From: Nonlabens agnitus
GTDB taxonomy: Bacteria; Bacteroidota; Bacteroidia; Flavobacteriales; Flavobacteriaceae
Direction of reading: 5' to 3'
Length of the DNA stretch: 64,000 bases
Assembly (NCBI RefSeq): GCF_002994045.1
Contig: NZ_MQUC01000003.1
Coordinates: forward strand, 2,704,501 to 2,768,500
Below, in pieces: positions 34,156-42,516 of this stretch; within the stretch, counting starts at the first letter, position 1; each line of letters opens with the position of its first letter. A program made the translations under genes and the position numbers. The notes under the pieces were generated by a model. That model did no database searches. It was not told the DNA's origin and worked only from the letters and a program-made list of their open reading frames with translations.

Positions 34156-35679
34156 ATGACATTTAAAGAATATATCACTGGTTTAGGGTTTCAAGAAAAT
34201 CCTTTTCAACATACTAATGCGGATAAGGAAAAGGACTATCTATCTAAATATTTTATCCAACCAGATTATTTTGAAGATGTATGGGGAGATATAGACAGTC
34301 CCGTTTCAAACATCATTTACGCACCTAGAGGTGGTGGTAAGACTGCACAAAGACTAATGATTGAAGAAAGAGCATTGCAACATGACAATGTTTTAACTAT
34401 AACATACACTAATCATGACTTAACATCCTTTAAAACGGCTTCGGATGTTACTTTACTATATCATCTAGAATATCTTAATAGATTAATGCTACTTGCTTTT
34501 TTTGATAGATTAAATTCTTTGGATGATTTCCGGTATATGTTTGAATTTTCTAACTCAGAGAGGCAATATATTTATAAGTTGTGCAGAATATACCTTTACG
34601 AAACACCTGCTTCATTTCCTAAACAAGCCATTAACTCTCTTAAAACGATCTCGGATAGAGCCGTAGACGTCTGGAATAAGTTTAAGACTCCTATTTCGGA
34701 GATCATAAAAAAAATCACTAAGGCAAAAGGCCTAGAGGTTGATATTTCTAAAATTGATTTAGATAAAAAATTAAAAATGTCCCACAAGGACAATTTCGAT
34801 AATATTCGTCAGCTATTAAATCGTCTAGGACTTACTACTATTTATGTATTAATCGATAAAGTTGATGAGCAAAGCTTAACCGGGAATGACCCAAAGGCAA
34901 GCTATGACTTGATAGCTGATTTGATCAAAGATTTGGAATTACTAGAAACTCCTGGTATGGCTTTTAAGTTCTTTCTATGGGATAAACTTGAACCTTTCTG
35001 CGCAAGATTTGCAAGACCAGACCGAGTTTTTTCGTACAAACTAGAATGGAAATCTGCTGATTTACAAGAGATGTTAAATGAAAGACTTTCAGCCTATAGC
35101 GATGGCAATGTAGGTAACGCTAAAGCTCTTTTTCATGAACTAAAAAGTTTAGGAAGGGTTATTTTATTTTCTGAACTTTCTCCCAGAGATTGTATTAGAA
35201 TTTGTAATCGGATATTATCAGAACAGTTCAAACTAGACAAGGAATCCCGAAAGCTATTCGCATGGTCAACCAATGTTGCAATTGATTTATTTTCAAAGGA
35301 AAAAGTACAAGAATTGATTGACAATAGAGGTAATTTGAGTCATTTGAGCAAAGTTAATTCAGCATCATTTACTATCGAAGAGTTGGTAAGTTCTAAAGTT
35401 GCAGCGGATAGCGCAGCTATTAGAAATATTATCAGACCTTGGCAAACAGCAGGTTGGTTACAAAAAATTGGATTGGTAAATCGCCGTAATAAAAGAGCAG
35501 TTAACGAATATGCATTCATTGATATTCGCTTTGCAAGATACGCTTGCAATTCTATATCCCTAGATGATTTCATTTCAAAATATGTGAAGAAATGCACGAC
35601 GGAAAACTGCAAAAAAATCTCATACCGTGCTTTTGATAAACGAGAGTATGTTTGTGTGAATTGCGGTACAAGTCTTTAA
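34156..35679 (+). CDS. Solitary P-loop ATPase with C-terminal zinc ribbon (Sll1717/STAND-like)
   Basis: A 507-residue ATPase from ATG 34156, chosen because MTFKEYITGLGFQENPF begins a soluble domain; the upstream open frame overlaps the terminator. Walker A is APRGGGKT (56-63) and Walker B VLIDKVDEQ (Asp234, Glu238 region). The segment up to about 150 (YFIQPDYFEDVWG before Walker A) recalls the Sll1717-type P-loop ATPase group. Later parts are helical, with a winged-helix-like stretch near 420-470 and a zinc ribbon CX4CX14CX2C (Cys480, 485, 500, 503). The gene is visibly AT-richer than its neighbours, has no palindrome copy and stands alone, all signs of acquired DNA. Possibly defence-related; no effector domain is recognised. 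Confidence 0.7.
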   Translation: MTFKEYITGLGFQENPFQHTNADKEKDYLSKYFIQPDYFEDVWGDIDSPVSNIIYAPRGGGKTAQRLMIEERALQHDNVLTITYTNHDLTSFKTASDVTLLYHLEYLNRLMLLAFFDRLNSLDDFRYMFEFSNSERQYIYKLCRIYLYETPASFPKQAINSLKTISDRAVDVWNKFKTPISEIIKKITKAKGLEVDISKIDLDKKLKMSHKDNFDNIRQLLNRLGLTTIYVLIDKVDEQSLTGNDPKASYDLIADLIKDLELLETPGMAFKFFLWDKLEPFCARFARPDRVFSYKLEWKSADLQEMLNERLSAYSDGNVGNAKALFHELKSLGRVILFSELSPRDCIRICNRILSEQFKLDKESRKLFAWSTNVAIDLFSKEKVQELIDNRGNLSHLSKVNSASFTIEELVSSKVAADSAAIRNIIRPWQTAGWLQKIGLVNRRNKRAVNEYAFIDIRFARYACNSISLDDFISKYVKKCTTENCKKISYRAFDKREYVCVNCGTSL

Positions 35680-35769
35680 TCATTTTTTAAGTAAGAATAA
35701 GTCTCCACAATTTACTATGCATGCATACTGATTCATGACGCAATCGATATCGCGCATCTCAAAGCATCC

Positions 35770-35777
35770 TATCTTTG
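35770..35777 (+). promoter_or_regulatory. -7 element TATCTTTG of the acyltransferase
   Basis: TAnnTTTG match with a four-base gap to the ATG at 35782; implies a leaderless transcript. Confidence 0.55.
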
Positions 35778-35781
35778 CCTG

Positions 35782-36524
35782 ATGCAGAAAATTCTTTCGT
35801 ACCCTTTGTCAGTCATACATCTGGTGTTGTTTTTCCTGATGCTACTGATTTTTCATCCCATCCAGTTGATTTGTCACTGGATAGGTGGTCATAACCTACA
35901 TCAAAAAAGCGTGGCACTCCTCAACCTGTGTTTGATGGGTACGCAACTACCATTATTCAACACCTTCAGCATTACTTATGAGCAGGAATTACCTGTAGGG
36001 CCGTCATATATTTTTACCAGCAATCACCAGAGTATGTTTGACATACCACCGTTGATCTACTATTTAAGAAAGTATTACCCTAAGTTTGTGGCAAAGAAGG
36101 AATTAGCAAAAAACATTCCTAGCATTTCCCTAAATTTAAGAATAGGAGAGAACTGCGCCATTGACCGCAAGGATCGACTTCAAGCCTTGAAGGCGTTAAC
36201 GGCGTTTGCAAAAAATGTCCATGAAAAAAACGCAGCGTCGTCATCTTTCCAGAAGGAACCCGCAGCCGTACTGGCGTGCCTAAACCTTTCCAGCGTGGTG
36301 GATTATTGACTATTTTTAGTCATGTGCCAGATGCCGTTGTTGTGCCCGTTACTGTAAACAATAGCTGGAAAGTCGACAGATATGGTAAGTTTCCCTTTGG
36401 GATAGGCAACCATATAAGCGTTACGGTGCATAAACCTATGCCTATAGCGGGCGCAGATCCTAATGAAATTATAGAAGCGGCACAATCTGTGGTACATAGC
36501 AGTATCACGAGTACTGCCGTTTAA
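35782..36524 (+). pseudogene. PlsC-type 1-acylglycerol-3-phosphate acyltransferase split by a -1 frameshift
   Basis: Two frames together encode one PlsC-family membrane acyltransferase of about 247 residues. Frame 1 has an N-terminal hydrophobic helix, the HX4D motif in SNHQSMFDIP and IGENCAIDRKDR. It then runs out of frame after AKNVHEKN and stops at 36309. The -1 frame supplies the missing motif RSVVIFPEGTRSRTG, then FQRGGLL and PDAVVVPVTVNNSWK, ending at 36524. The join falls at 36225-36231, A-AAA-AAC in the zero frame, a perfect -1 slippery heptamer in an A7 run. It may be a pseudogene, a base-call error or programmed slippage. All other family motifs are intact. Confidence 0.8.
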
Positions 36525-36547
36525 GTGCAGTATAGTTGTTAATGTTT

Positions 36548-36563
36548 CGCTTTCGCGAAAGCG
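36548..36563. repeat. 16-bp palindrome upstream of the desaturase
   Basis: Exact copy, 42 bp before the desaturase ATG and 23 bp after the acyltransferase stop. Confidence 0.95.
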
Positions 36564-36605
36564 TACCAAGCTCAAAATCTTACCTTTACAAATCAAATTT
36601 TTAAA

Positions 36606-37607
36606 ATGGTTCAACCCTTAAAAAATATTCGCATAGAAGTAATGCAATCACTGGAGTCCAAGGTGGAGTCCTTCATGGACAAGTTCCTGATTCCGGTAGA
36701 GAAAATTTGGCAACCTACTGACTTTCTTCCAGATTCCCAGGCAGACGGATTTCTAGACAAGCTTAAGGAAATGAGAGAGTTGGCTAAGGAGCTACCTTAC
36801 GATTTCTGGGTGACGCTCGTGGGCGACACTATTACAGAAGAAGCACTTCCTACCTATGAATCCTGGTTAATGGATGTAGAAGGCATCAACCAGATGGAAG
36901 GAAAAGGCAATGCCTGGTCTAAATGGGTGCGCCAGTGGACCTCTGAAGAGAATCGCCACGGTGATGTACTTAACAAATACCTTTATTTATCTGGTCGTGT
37001 CAACATGCGCGAGGTTGAGGTGACTACCCAACACTTGATCGCAGACGGCTTTGACATAGGTACAGATCGTGATCCTTACAAAAACTTTGTATACACTAGC
37101 TTCCAAGAGCTAGCGACTTACATATCACACAACCGCGTGGCAAAAATGGCCCGTGAGTACGGCAATACCGCTCTATCACGTATGTGTAGAATCATTTCTG
37201 GTGACGAGATGCGTCACCATAAAGCTTATTCCACCTTTGTGGATGAGATCTTTAAGGTTGATCCTAGCAATATGATGATCGCCTTTAAAGAAATGATGGT
37301 ACATAAGATTGTGATGCCAGCACACTTTTTGCGTGAATCTGGACAGTCCATAGGTGCCGCATTTGAAGATTTCTCAAACAGTGCACAGCGCATAGGTGTT
37401 TACACCGCTCAAGACTATATTGACATCCTACAAAATCTTATCGATCAGTGGGAAATTGGAAAGATGTCTGACCTTACTGAAGATGCAGAGAAAGCCCGTG
37501 ATTACTTGATGAAATTACCAGCACGTATGGAACGAATCGCACAACGCATGAAAATCCCAGCAGAGTCCCATAAATTTAAATGGGTACAGCCGGCGCTGGT
37601 ATCATAA
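36606..37607 (+). CDS. Acyl-ACP desaturase (ferritin-like di-iron)
   Basis: A 333-residue soluble desaturase that inserts a cis double bond into acyl-ACP using a di-iron centre, reduced ferredoxin and oxygen. The two iron motifs are SEENRHGD (residues 113-120) and GDEMRHHKAY (199-208), with the first glutamate in FWVTLVGDTITEEALPTYE. No membrane helices are present, as usual for this type. Following the PlsC gene in the same direction, it fits membrane-lipid synthesis. A perfect inverted-repeat terminator follows. Confidence 0.95.
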   Translation: MVQPLKNIRIEVMQSLESKVESFMDKFLIPVEKIWQPTDFLPDSQADGFLDKLKEMRELAKELPYDFWVTLVGDTITEEALPTYESWLMDVEGINQMEGKGNAWSKWVRQWTSEENRHGDVLNKYLYLSGRVNMREVEVTTQHLIADGFDIGTDRDPYKNFVYTSFQELATYISHNRVAKMAREYGNTALSRMCRIISGDEMRHHKAYSTFVDEIFKVDPSNMMIAFKEMMVHKIVMPAHFLRESGQSIGAAFEDFSNSAQRIGVYTAQDYIDILQNLIDQWEIGKMSDLTEDAEKARDYLMKLPARMERIAQRMKIPAESHKFKWVQPALVS

Positions 37608-37636
37608 TTACAATTCTTCATAAGAAGGATAAGCTC

Positions 37637-37674
37637 AAAAACTCCCATCGAGGCTAGCCTCGATGGGAGTTTTT
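37637..37674. terminator. Bidirectional terminator
   Basis: Perfect inverted repeat with 17-bp arms (AAAAACTCCCATCGAGG and its complement) around CTAG, flanked by A and T runs. It is shared by the desaturase gene and the convergent aldo/keto reductase gene. Confidence 0.9.
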
Positions 37675-37706
37675 AATTTAAGCCTTTTGCTTTTATAAGA
37701 GTTTAA

Positions 37707-37732
37707 GGTCACTGAGCGAAGTCGAAGTGACC
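37707..37732. repeat. GGTCACT…AGTGACC hairpin repeat
   Basis: Seven-bp arms around GAGCGAAGTCGA, just past the aldo/keto reductase stop. The GCGAAGTCGAAGTGA text resembles a dispersed intergenic element I recall from Flavobacteriia; only one copy is in this window. Confidence 0.55.
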
Positions 37733-37738
37733 ACAACA

Positions 37739-38836
37739 CTACCCAATCCTCAAATCCTTCCAATAGCCATCGGGTTTCAAGCCCACCTTAGTATCTGGAT
37801 AGATGCGTTCCTGCATTTTGGGCTGGAAAAATGTGTACGGATAAGGAATATCTGGAGCGCTCGCATCATTTAGCTTCTTCATTAATTCGGTTGGAATATT
37901 AAAATCCAGCGCTTTCATGTTGGCCTCTATCTGACTCATTTTAGTGGCGCCTACAAGGACACTCGCAACACTTGGTTGATTGGCCGTCCAGTTCAATGCC
38001 ACGCTCGCCATCGGCTGATTGATTTCTTCGCTTACCTCGTGCAGCGCCTTGACAATATTCCAGTTGCGCTCGTTGTCCTTGGAAGTTACCTCGCCACCAT
38101 TTTCGGTAATATGTTTAAGACGGCCTTCTACATCACTTTGATCATCAATGCCGGGTTTGTATTTACCAGAAAGTAATCCACCACCTAGAGGCGACCACGC
38201 CATGATACCAGCATTCATGTCTTGGCACAAGTCGATATATTCATGTTCGATCGTGCGCTGAATCATGGAATATTCCAGCTGCAATGCACTTATAGGCTCA
38301 TAATTATTGTAGCGTGCGATCATCTGCGCCTTGCTGGCATACCATGCTGGTACGTTGGAAAACGCATAATGCAAGACTTTGCCTTCACTCACTAAATCAT
38401 TGAGCGTTCGCATCACTTCTTCTACAGGCGTCATGCGATCCCAACAGTGCATGATGTATAGGTCGATATAGTCGGTTTTGAGTCGTTTTAGAGATTCTTC
38501 TAGGGTGCGGCGTATGTTTTTACGCGAGTTGCCGCCACCATTAACGTGTCCGTTGGGACTGGTATTGAATGTGAATTTTGTCGCCAAAACGACTTCTTCG
38601 CGATTCTTTCGCGCGTGCATAAAATCTCCCAAAAATTCCTCGCTGCTGCCGCCCGTATACATATCTGCTGTGTCCACAAAATTGCCGCCATGATCCAGGT
38701 AATAATCAAAAATCTTTTTGGCGTCTGCTTTCTCATTTCCCCAACCCCATTCTTTACCAAAGGTCATGGTTCCCAGCGCAAGCCTACTCACGCGCAGTCC
38801 CGTATTTCCCAAAGTATAGTATCGTTCCAAAGCCAT
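37739..38836 (-). CDS. Aldo/keto reductase
   Basis: A 365-residue NADPH-dependent oxidoreductase with the aldo/keto reductase barrel. Catalytic residues are in NFVDTADMYTGGSSEEFLG (Asp, Tyr) and KFTFNTS (Lys), and the His in YIDLYIMHCWD; the cofactor end is VASVLVGATKMSQIEAN. ATG 38836 is used: the frame continues to 38893 but those codons run through the palindrome (SPLSRKRN) and look untranslated. The YghZ/oxidoreductase-like length and N-terminus (YTLGNTGLRVSRLALGTMTF) are typical. Substrate unknown. Confidence 0.93.
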   Translation of the reverse strand: MALERYYTLGNTGLRVSRLALGTMTFGKEWGWGNEKADAKKIFDYYLDHGGNFVDTADMYTGGSSEEFLGDFMHARKNREEVVLATKFTFNTSPNGHVNGGGNSRKNIRRTLEESLKRLKTDYIDLYIMHCWDRMTPVEEVMRTLNDLVSEGKVLHYAFSNVPAWYASKAQMIARYNNYEPISALQLEYSMIQRTIEHEYIDLCQDMNAGIMAWSPLGGGLLSGKYKPGIDDQSDVEGRLKHITENGGEVTSKDNERNWNIVKALHEVSEEINQPMASVALNWTANQPSVASVLVGATKMSQIEANMKALDFNIPTELMKKLNDASAPDIPYPYTFFQPKMQERIYPDTKVGLKPDGYWKDLRIG

Positions 38837-38864
38837 AATCTTGTTTTTTGGTTTAAGATAGTTT

Positions 38865-38880
38865 CGCTTTCGCGAAAGCG
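38865..38880. repeat. 16-bp palindrome upstream of the aldo/keto reductase
   Basis: Exact copy, 28 bp before the reductase start, between divergent genes. Confidence 0.95.
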
Positions 38881-38954
38881 GACTAAAAGCCATCTTAAAT
38901 TTTCAAATCCACCATCGACGCACGACTGGCTCAATAATTGCTACATTTAAAGCC

Positions 38955-40412
38955 ATGAAAATGTACCGAAACAGCCTGCGCAACAGGATCTTCTTCTCCA
39001 TGATCCTGCTGACTCTTATCTCCAGTATCCTGATTGCTGGGATGTCGATCTACCAGTTTTCTGAACAAGGGAAAGATTACCATAACAAGCGACTGGAACG
39101 TAAGGAAGCAGCGGTGCTGGAGAGTTTCAAATATGAGCTTAGAAAAACAGACTTTGTGGTCAACACGGCCAACTTGCCCATTATTTTCCGGACCTTGATA
39201 TCTGATATAAGCGACATTCATGAGCTGCCCATCAATATGTATGATTTGCGTGGGAACTTGATCAAGACCAGCAGCAGGGAACTCACTACAGATAGCCTAC
39301 GCCGCCATATCGATGCAGAAATCCTTAGGGAACTCAAGAACTCTGATTCTGGTAGATATACAACGCAATTTGAGGATCATAATGAAAATTATCGCTCCAG
39401 TTATACCTATTTGAAAGACAACCAATTCAAGAATATTGCGATCATTCACTTGCCATATTTGGAGAACGATGATTTTATAGACTATGAATTGCGAGAGTTT
39501 CTGTACCGCATAGGTATCGTCTATATTTTGATGATTCTGTTTTCCATATTGATCGCATATGTGTTGTCAAAATACATTACAAAATCCATTAGGGAAATAA
39601 GCGAACGCATCAAGAATTTAAGCATCGCCAAACGCAACAAAAAGATTGATGTGGATGTCTCTGGAACTGAAGAAATCAACACACTGGTAGAATCTTATAA
39701 CGGCATGGTGGATGAGCTGGAAGAAAGTGCGGTCAAACTAGCGACCAGCGAGAGAGAACAGGCCTGGCGAGAGATGGCAAAGCAAGTAGCGCACGAGATC
39801 AAAAACCCATTGACGCCCATGCGTTTGACCGTGCAAAGTTTTGAGCGCAGATTTGATCCTCAAGATCCAGAAGCAAAGGAAAAACTAGCCGAATACTCCA
39901 ACTCACTCATTGAACAGATTGATGTGATGAGCAACATCGCGAGTGCCTTTTCCACATATGCCACCATGCCGGCACAGCAGTCTGAAGAGACTAATGTCCC
40001 TAAAATCACACAGCTGGCGCTGGACATCTTCAACGATTCACATATAGAATATTACGAGGACGCACAAGAACTGTTCGCGATATTTGATCGCACGCAATTG
40101 ATACGCGTGGTTACTAACCTCGTGAAAAATGCTATACAGGCATCACATCCAGATCGAGATCCCAAAATTATTGTATCAGTCACTCATGATAAGGACAATA
40201 TTTACCTCAAAGTAACCGATAATGGTACCGGCGTCTCGCCAGAAAATGAATTCAAGATCTTTGAGCCTAAGTTCACCACGAAGAATAGCGGTATGGGCTT
40301 GGGTCTTGCCATGGTCAAACAAATCGTAGAAAACTTCAACGGGAACATCGCCATGCAAACGGATTATGGGTACGGCACGACCTTTACCGTTTGCCTGCCC
40401 AAAAGTAAATAG
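38955..40412 (+). CDS. Membrane sensor histidine kinase (NtrY-like)
   Basis: A 485-residue sensor kinase. TM1 is at about 13-33 and TM2 about 182-200 (IVYILMILFSILIAYVL), enclosing a periplasmic sensor of about 150 residues. A HAMP linker follows (YITKSIREISERIKNL), then the H-box QVAHEIKNPLTPMRL with the phosphorylated His, N-box TNLVKNAIQAS, G1 VTDNGTGV and G2 SGMGLGLAMV. 'HEIKNPLTPM' is typical of NtrY-type kinases. No response regulator is adjacent, so it is an orphan here. A -7-like TACATTTA ends five bases before the ATG. Confidence 0.93.
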   Translation: MKMYRNSLRNRIFFSMILLTLISSILIAGMSIYQFSEQGKDYHNKRLERKEAAVLESFKYELRKTDFVVNTANLPIIFRTLISDISDIHELPINMYDLRGNLIKTSSRELTTDSLRRHIDAEILRELKNSDSGRYTTQFEDHNENYRSSYTYLKDNQFKNIAIIHLPYLENDDFIDYELREFLYRIGIVYILMILFSILIAYVLSKYITKSIREISERIKNLSIAKRNKKIDVDVSGTEEINTLVESYNGMVDELEESAVKLATSEREQAWREMAKQVAHEIKNPLTPMRLTVQSFERRFDPQDPEAKEKLAEYSNSLIEQIDVMSNIASAFSTYATMPAQQSEETNVPKITQLALDIFNDSHIEYYEDAQELFAIFDRTQLIRVVTNLVKNAIQASHPDRDPKIIVSVTHDKDNIYLKVTDNGTGVSPENEFKIFEPKFTTKNSGMGLGLAMVKQIVENFNGNIAMQTDYGYGTTFTVCLPKSK

Positions 40413-40513
40413 GTGAGCCACATGTGAAGAATCCATGTTGATTTCATTAAAGCAGCACTTAATCGCCTGTGATAAAGTCTCAAATCCCCAACTCGGAACT
40501 ATCAAATTCTCTG

Positions 40514-40521
40514 TATTTTTG
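40514..40521 (+). promoter_or_regulatory. -7 element TATTTTTG of the enoyl-CoA hydratase
   Basis: TAnnTTTG match 22 bp before the ATG at 40544. Confidence 0.5.
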
Positions 40522-40543
40522 AGAAGAATCAAAATAGAACACC

Positions 40544-41311
40544 ATGAATAACATCATCGTTGATATAGAAAACAAGATTGCCACGATTACCATTAATAGG
40601 CCCAATAAACTCAATGCGCTCAATAAGGAAACTATTGAAGAATTGGGAACGGCTTTTAGCGAGTTGGAAGAAAACGAAGATGTACGCGTCATTGTCATGA
40701 CTGGATCTGGCGAGAAGGCTTTTGTCGCGGGTGCAGACATCTCTGAGTTTGCAGATTTTGATGAGCTGGAAGGAAAAAAACTAGCCGGTAAAGGTCAGAA
40801 CGATCTTTTTGATGTGATTGAAAATTGTTCCACTCCAGTAATTGCAGCCGTCAATGGCTTTGCTCTAGGTGGTGGACTGGAACTGGCCATGGCAGCGCAT
40901 TTTAGAGTAGCCAGTGACAATGCGAGGCTAGGCTTGCCAGAAACCTCTTTAGGCGTCATTCCTGGTTATGGAGGTACGCAGCGTTTGCCACAATTGGTTG
41001 GTAAAGGCCGCGCTATGGAAATGGTAATGACGGCAGGAATGATCGATGCCCACCAGGGGTTGACATACGGTCTGGTCAATCATGTGGTCTCACAGGAAGA
41101 ACTATTGGACTTTACCTATAGCATCGCCAAAAAAATCATGCGCAACAGCCCTATGGCTATTGCGGCGGCCATTGATGCGATTAATGCCGGCTTTGTCGAT
41201 GGCACTGATGGTTACCAGGTAGAGATCGACAATTTTGGGAGCTGCTTTGGGACTGATGAATTTGTGGAAGGAACCACAGCCTTTTTGGAAAAGCGTAAAG
41301 CCGAGTTTTAG
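40544..41311 (+). CDS. Enoyl-CoA hydratase/isomerase family enzyme
   Basis: A 255-residue crotonase-fold enzyme. The oxyanion hole comes from FVAGADISEF and AVNGFALGGGLELAMA, and the two acidic catalytic positions are Glu in GLPETSLGVIPG and the glutamate near GGLELA, as in true 2-enoyl-CoA hydratases. It likely acts in fatty-acid beta-oxidation. The protein is cytosolic, of standard length. It converges on the metal ABC permease with only the 36-bp expanded palindrome between the stops. Confidence 0.95.
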   Translation: MNNIIVDIENKIATITINRPNKLNALNKETIEELGTAFSELEENEDVRVIVMTGSGEKAFVAGADISEFADFDELEGKKLAGKGQNDLFDVIENCSTPVIAAVNGFALGGGLELAMAAHFRVASDNARLGLPETSLGVIPGYGGTQRLPQLVGKGRAMEMVMTAGMIDAHQGLTYGLVNHVVSQEELLDFTYSIAKKIMRNSPMAIAAAIDAINAGFVDGTDGYQVEIDNFGSCFGTDEFVEGTTAFLEKRKAEF

Positions 41312-41313
41312 TT

Positions 41314-41349
41314 CGCTTTCCTGTCTGCCGACAGGCAGGCGCGAAAGCG
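41314..41349. repeat. Expanded palindrome (36 bp) between convergent stops
   Basis: Exact expanded form (stem CCTGTC-TGCC-GACAGG inside CGCTTTC…GCGAAAGCG), filling most of the 47-bp gap between two stop codons. Probably used as a transcription end. Confidence 0.95.
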
Positions 41350-41358
41350 AAACATACA

Positions 41359-42516
41359 TCAACCCCTAAATAAGAAGAAATCGTCCTTCATATCTTCGAT
41401 CTTCTCATCCTTGTTGGTGATGATGTACTCCAGCGCTTTCTCGGTAAATTCCAAGCCTTTTTTTGTTAAGGAGACCACCTGATTTTCTATGGTGATCATA
41501 TTATTTTGTTCGGCGAGATCGAGTACTGATTTTGCTTTTACTTTGCGCCAATTGATGTGTTCTTGCAAATGTGAGACATGGCGCTCTTCCAGGCTATCAT
41601 GGTTATTAAGGTGCAATAGAAATGTCAATAGTGAAACCTCTTTGCGCTGTCTGTTTTGACGTAACAGTACGGCGATCAATCCTTTACTGGGCGCAAAGAG
41701 ATAAATCGCAAAGAATAATATTCCCAACACCGTGGTGATGGAGCCAGAAATAGACGCGTCCAGCCATTTTGCAAACCAATAACCACCGATGGCGCTACCA
41801 ACACCAAATAGCAAAGACAACCACAGCATCTTTTTCAAATCTGTGGTCAACAAATAGACCGCAGCAGCTGGTGTGATCATCAAGGCGACCACTAGGATCG
41901 CGCCTACCGCATCAAAGGCTGCAACGGTAGTTACAGAGGCCACACTCATCAAACCATAGTGCAGAACCACCGGCGAGAATCCTAATGCTGATGAAAGTCC
42001 TATGTCAAAGGTGCTCAGTTTTAATTCTTTGTAGAAGGCGAGCAAGAGTCCAACAGTAATCAACAAAATCGTTGAGATAACCCAAAGAGCTTTAGGTCCT
42101 GCATCTGTTCCGCCTATGTATAATCTATCAAAGGGTGCAAATGCCAGTTCACCCAACAATACGGCATCTACATCTAGGTGAACGTCATTGGCATTTTGGG
42201 CGATTAAAATCACACCTATACTAAACAGCGCTGGAAAAACGAGGCCAATAGCGGTGTCCTCTTTGACTAGTCCAGTTTTTTGAATCATTTCTACCAGTAC
42301 AACGGTAATGATACCGCTCACAGCTGCCAAAAGAATTAGCCACGGTGAGGCAAGATCTTGCGTGATCATGAAACCTATCACGATTCCCGGTAAGATCGAG
42401 TGACTTATCGCATCGCTTATCAATGCCATTTTTCGCAACACTAGAAAAACTCCTGGAATCGCACAGGCAGCAGCGGTAACTGCAGCGATAAGTTGTATTT
42501 CTATCGAAGGATTCAT
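41359..42516 (-). CDS. Metal ABC permease with C-terminal winged-helix extension (distal)
   Basis: A 385-residue ABC-3-family permease (Mn/Zn/Fe type). The first ~290 residues hold eight or nine hydrophobic helices with SDAISHSILPGIVIGF and VGAILVVALMITPAAAVYLL typical of the family. After FAPSKGLIAVLLRQ comes a soluble extension of about 95 residues with winged-helix character (INWRKVKAKSVLDLAEQNNM, VSLTKKGLEFTEKALEYI), similar to DtxR-type modules. Its start overlaps the stop of the other permease by 4 bp. The extension may sense metal or regulate transport. Confidence 0.9.
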   Translation of the reverse strand: MNPSIEIQLIAAVTAAACAIPGVFLVLRKMALISDAISHSILPGIVIGFMITQDLASPWLILLAAVSGIITVVLVEMIQKTGLVKEDTAIGLVFPALFSIGVILIAQNANDVHLDVDAVLLGELAFAPFDRLYIGGTDAGPKALWVISTILLITVGLLLAFYKELKLSTFDIGLSSALGFSPVVLHYGLMSVASVTTVAAFDAVGAILVVALMITPAAAVYLLTTDLKKMLWLSLLFGVGSAIGGYWFAKWLDASISGSITTVLGILFFAIYLFAPSKGLIAVLLRQNRQRKEVSLLTFLLHLNNHDSLEERHVSHLQEHINWRKVKAKSVLDLAEQNNMITIENQVVSLTKKGLEFTEKALEYIITNKDEKIEDMKDDFFLFRG

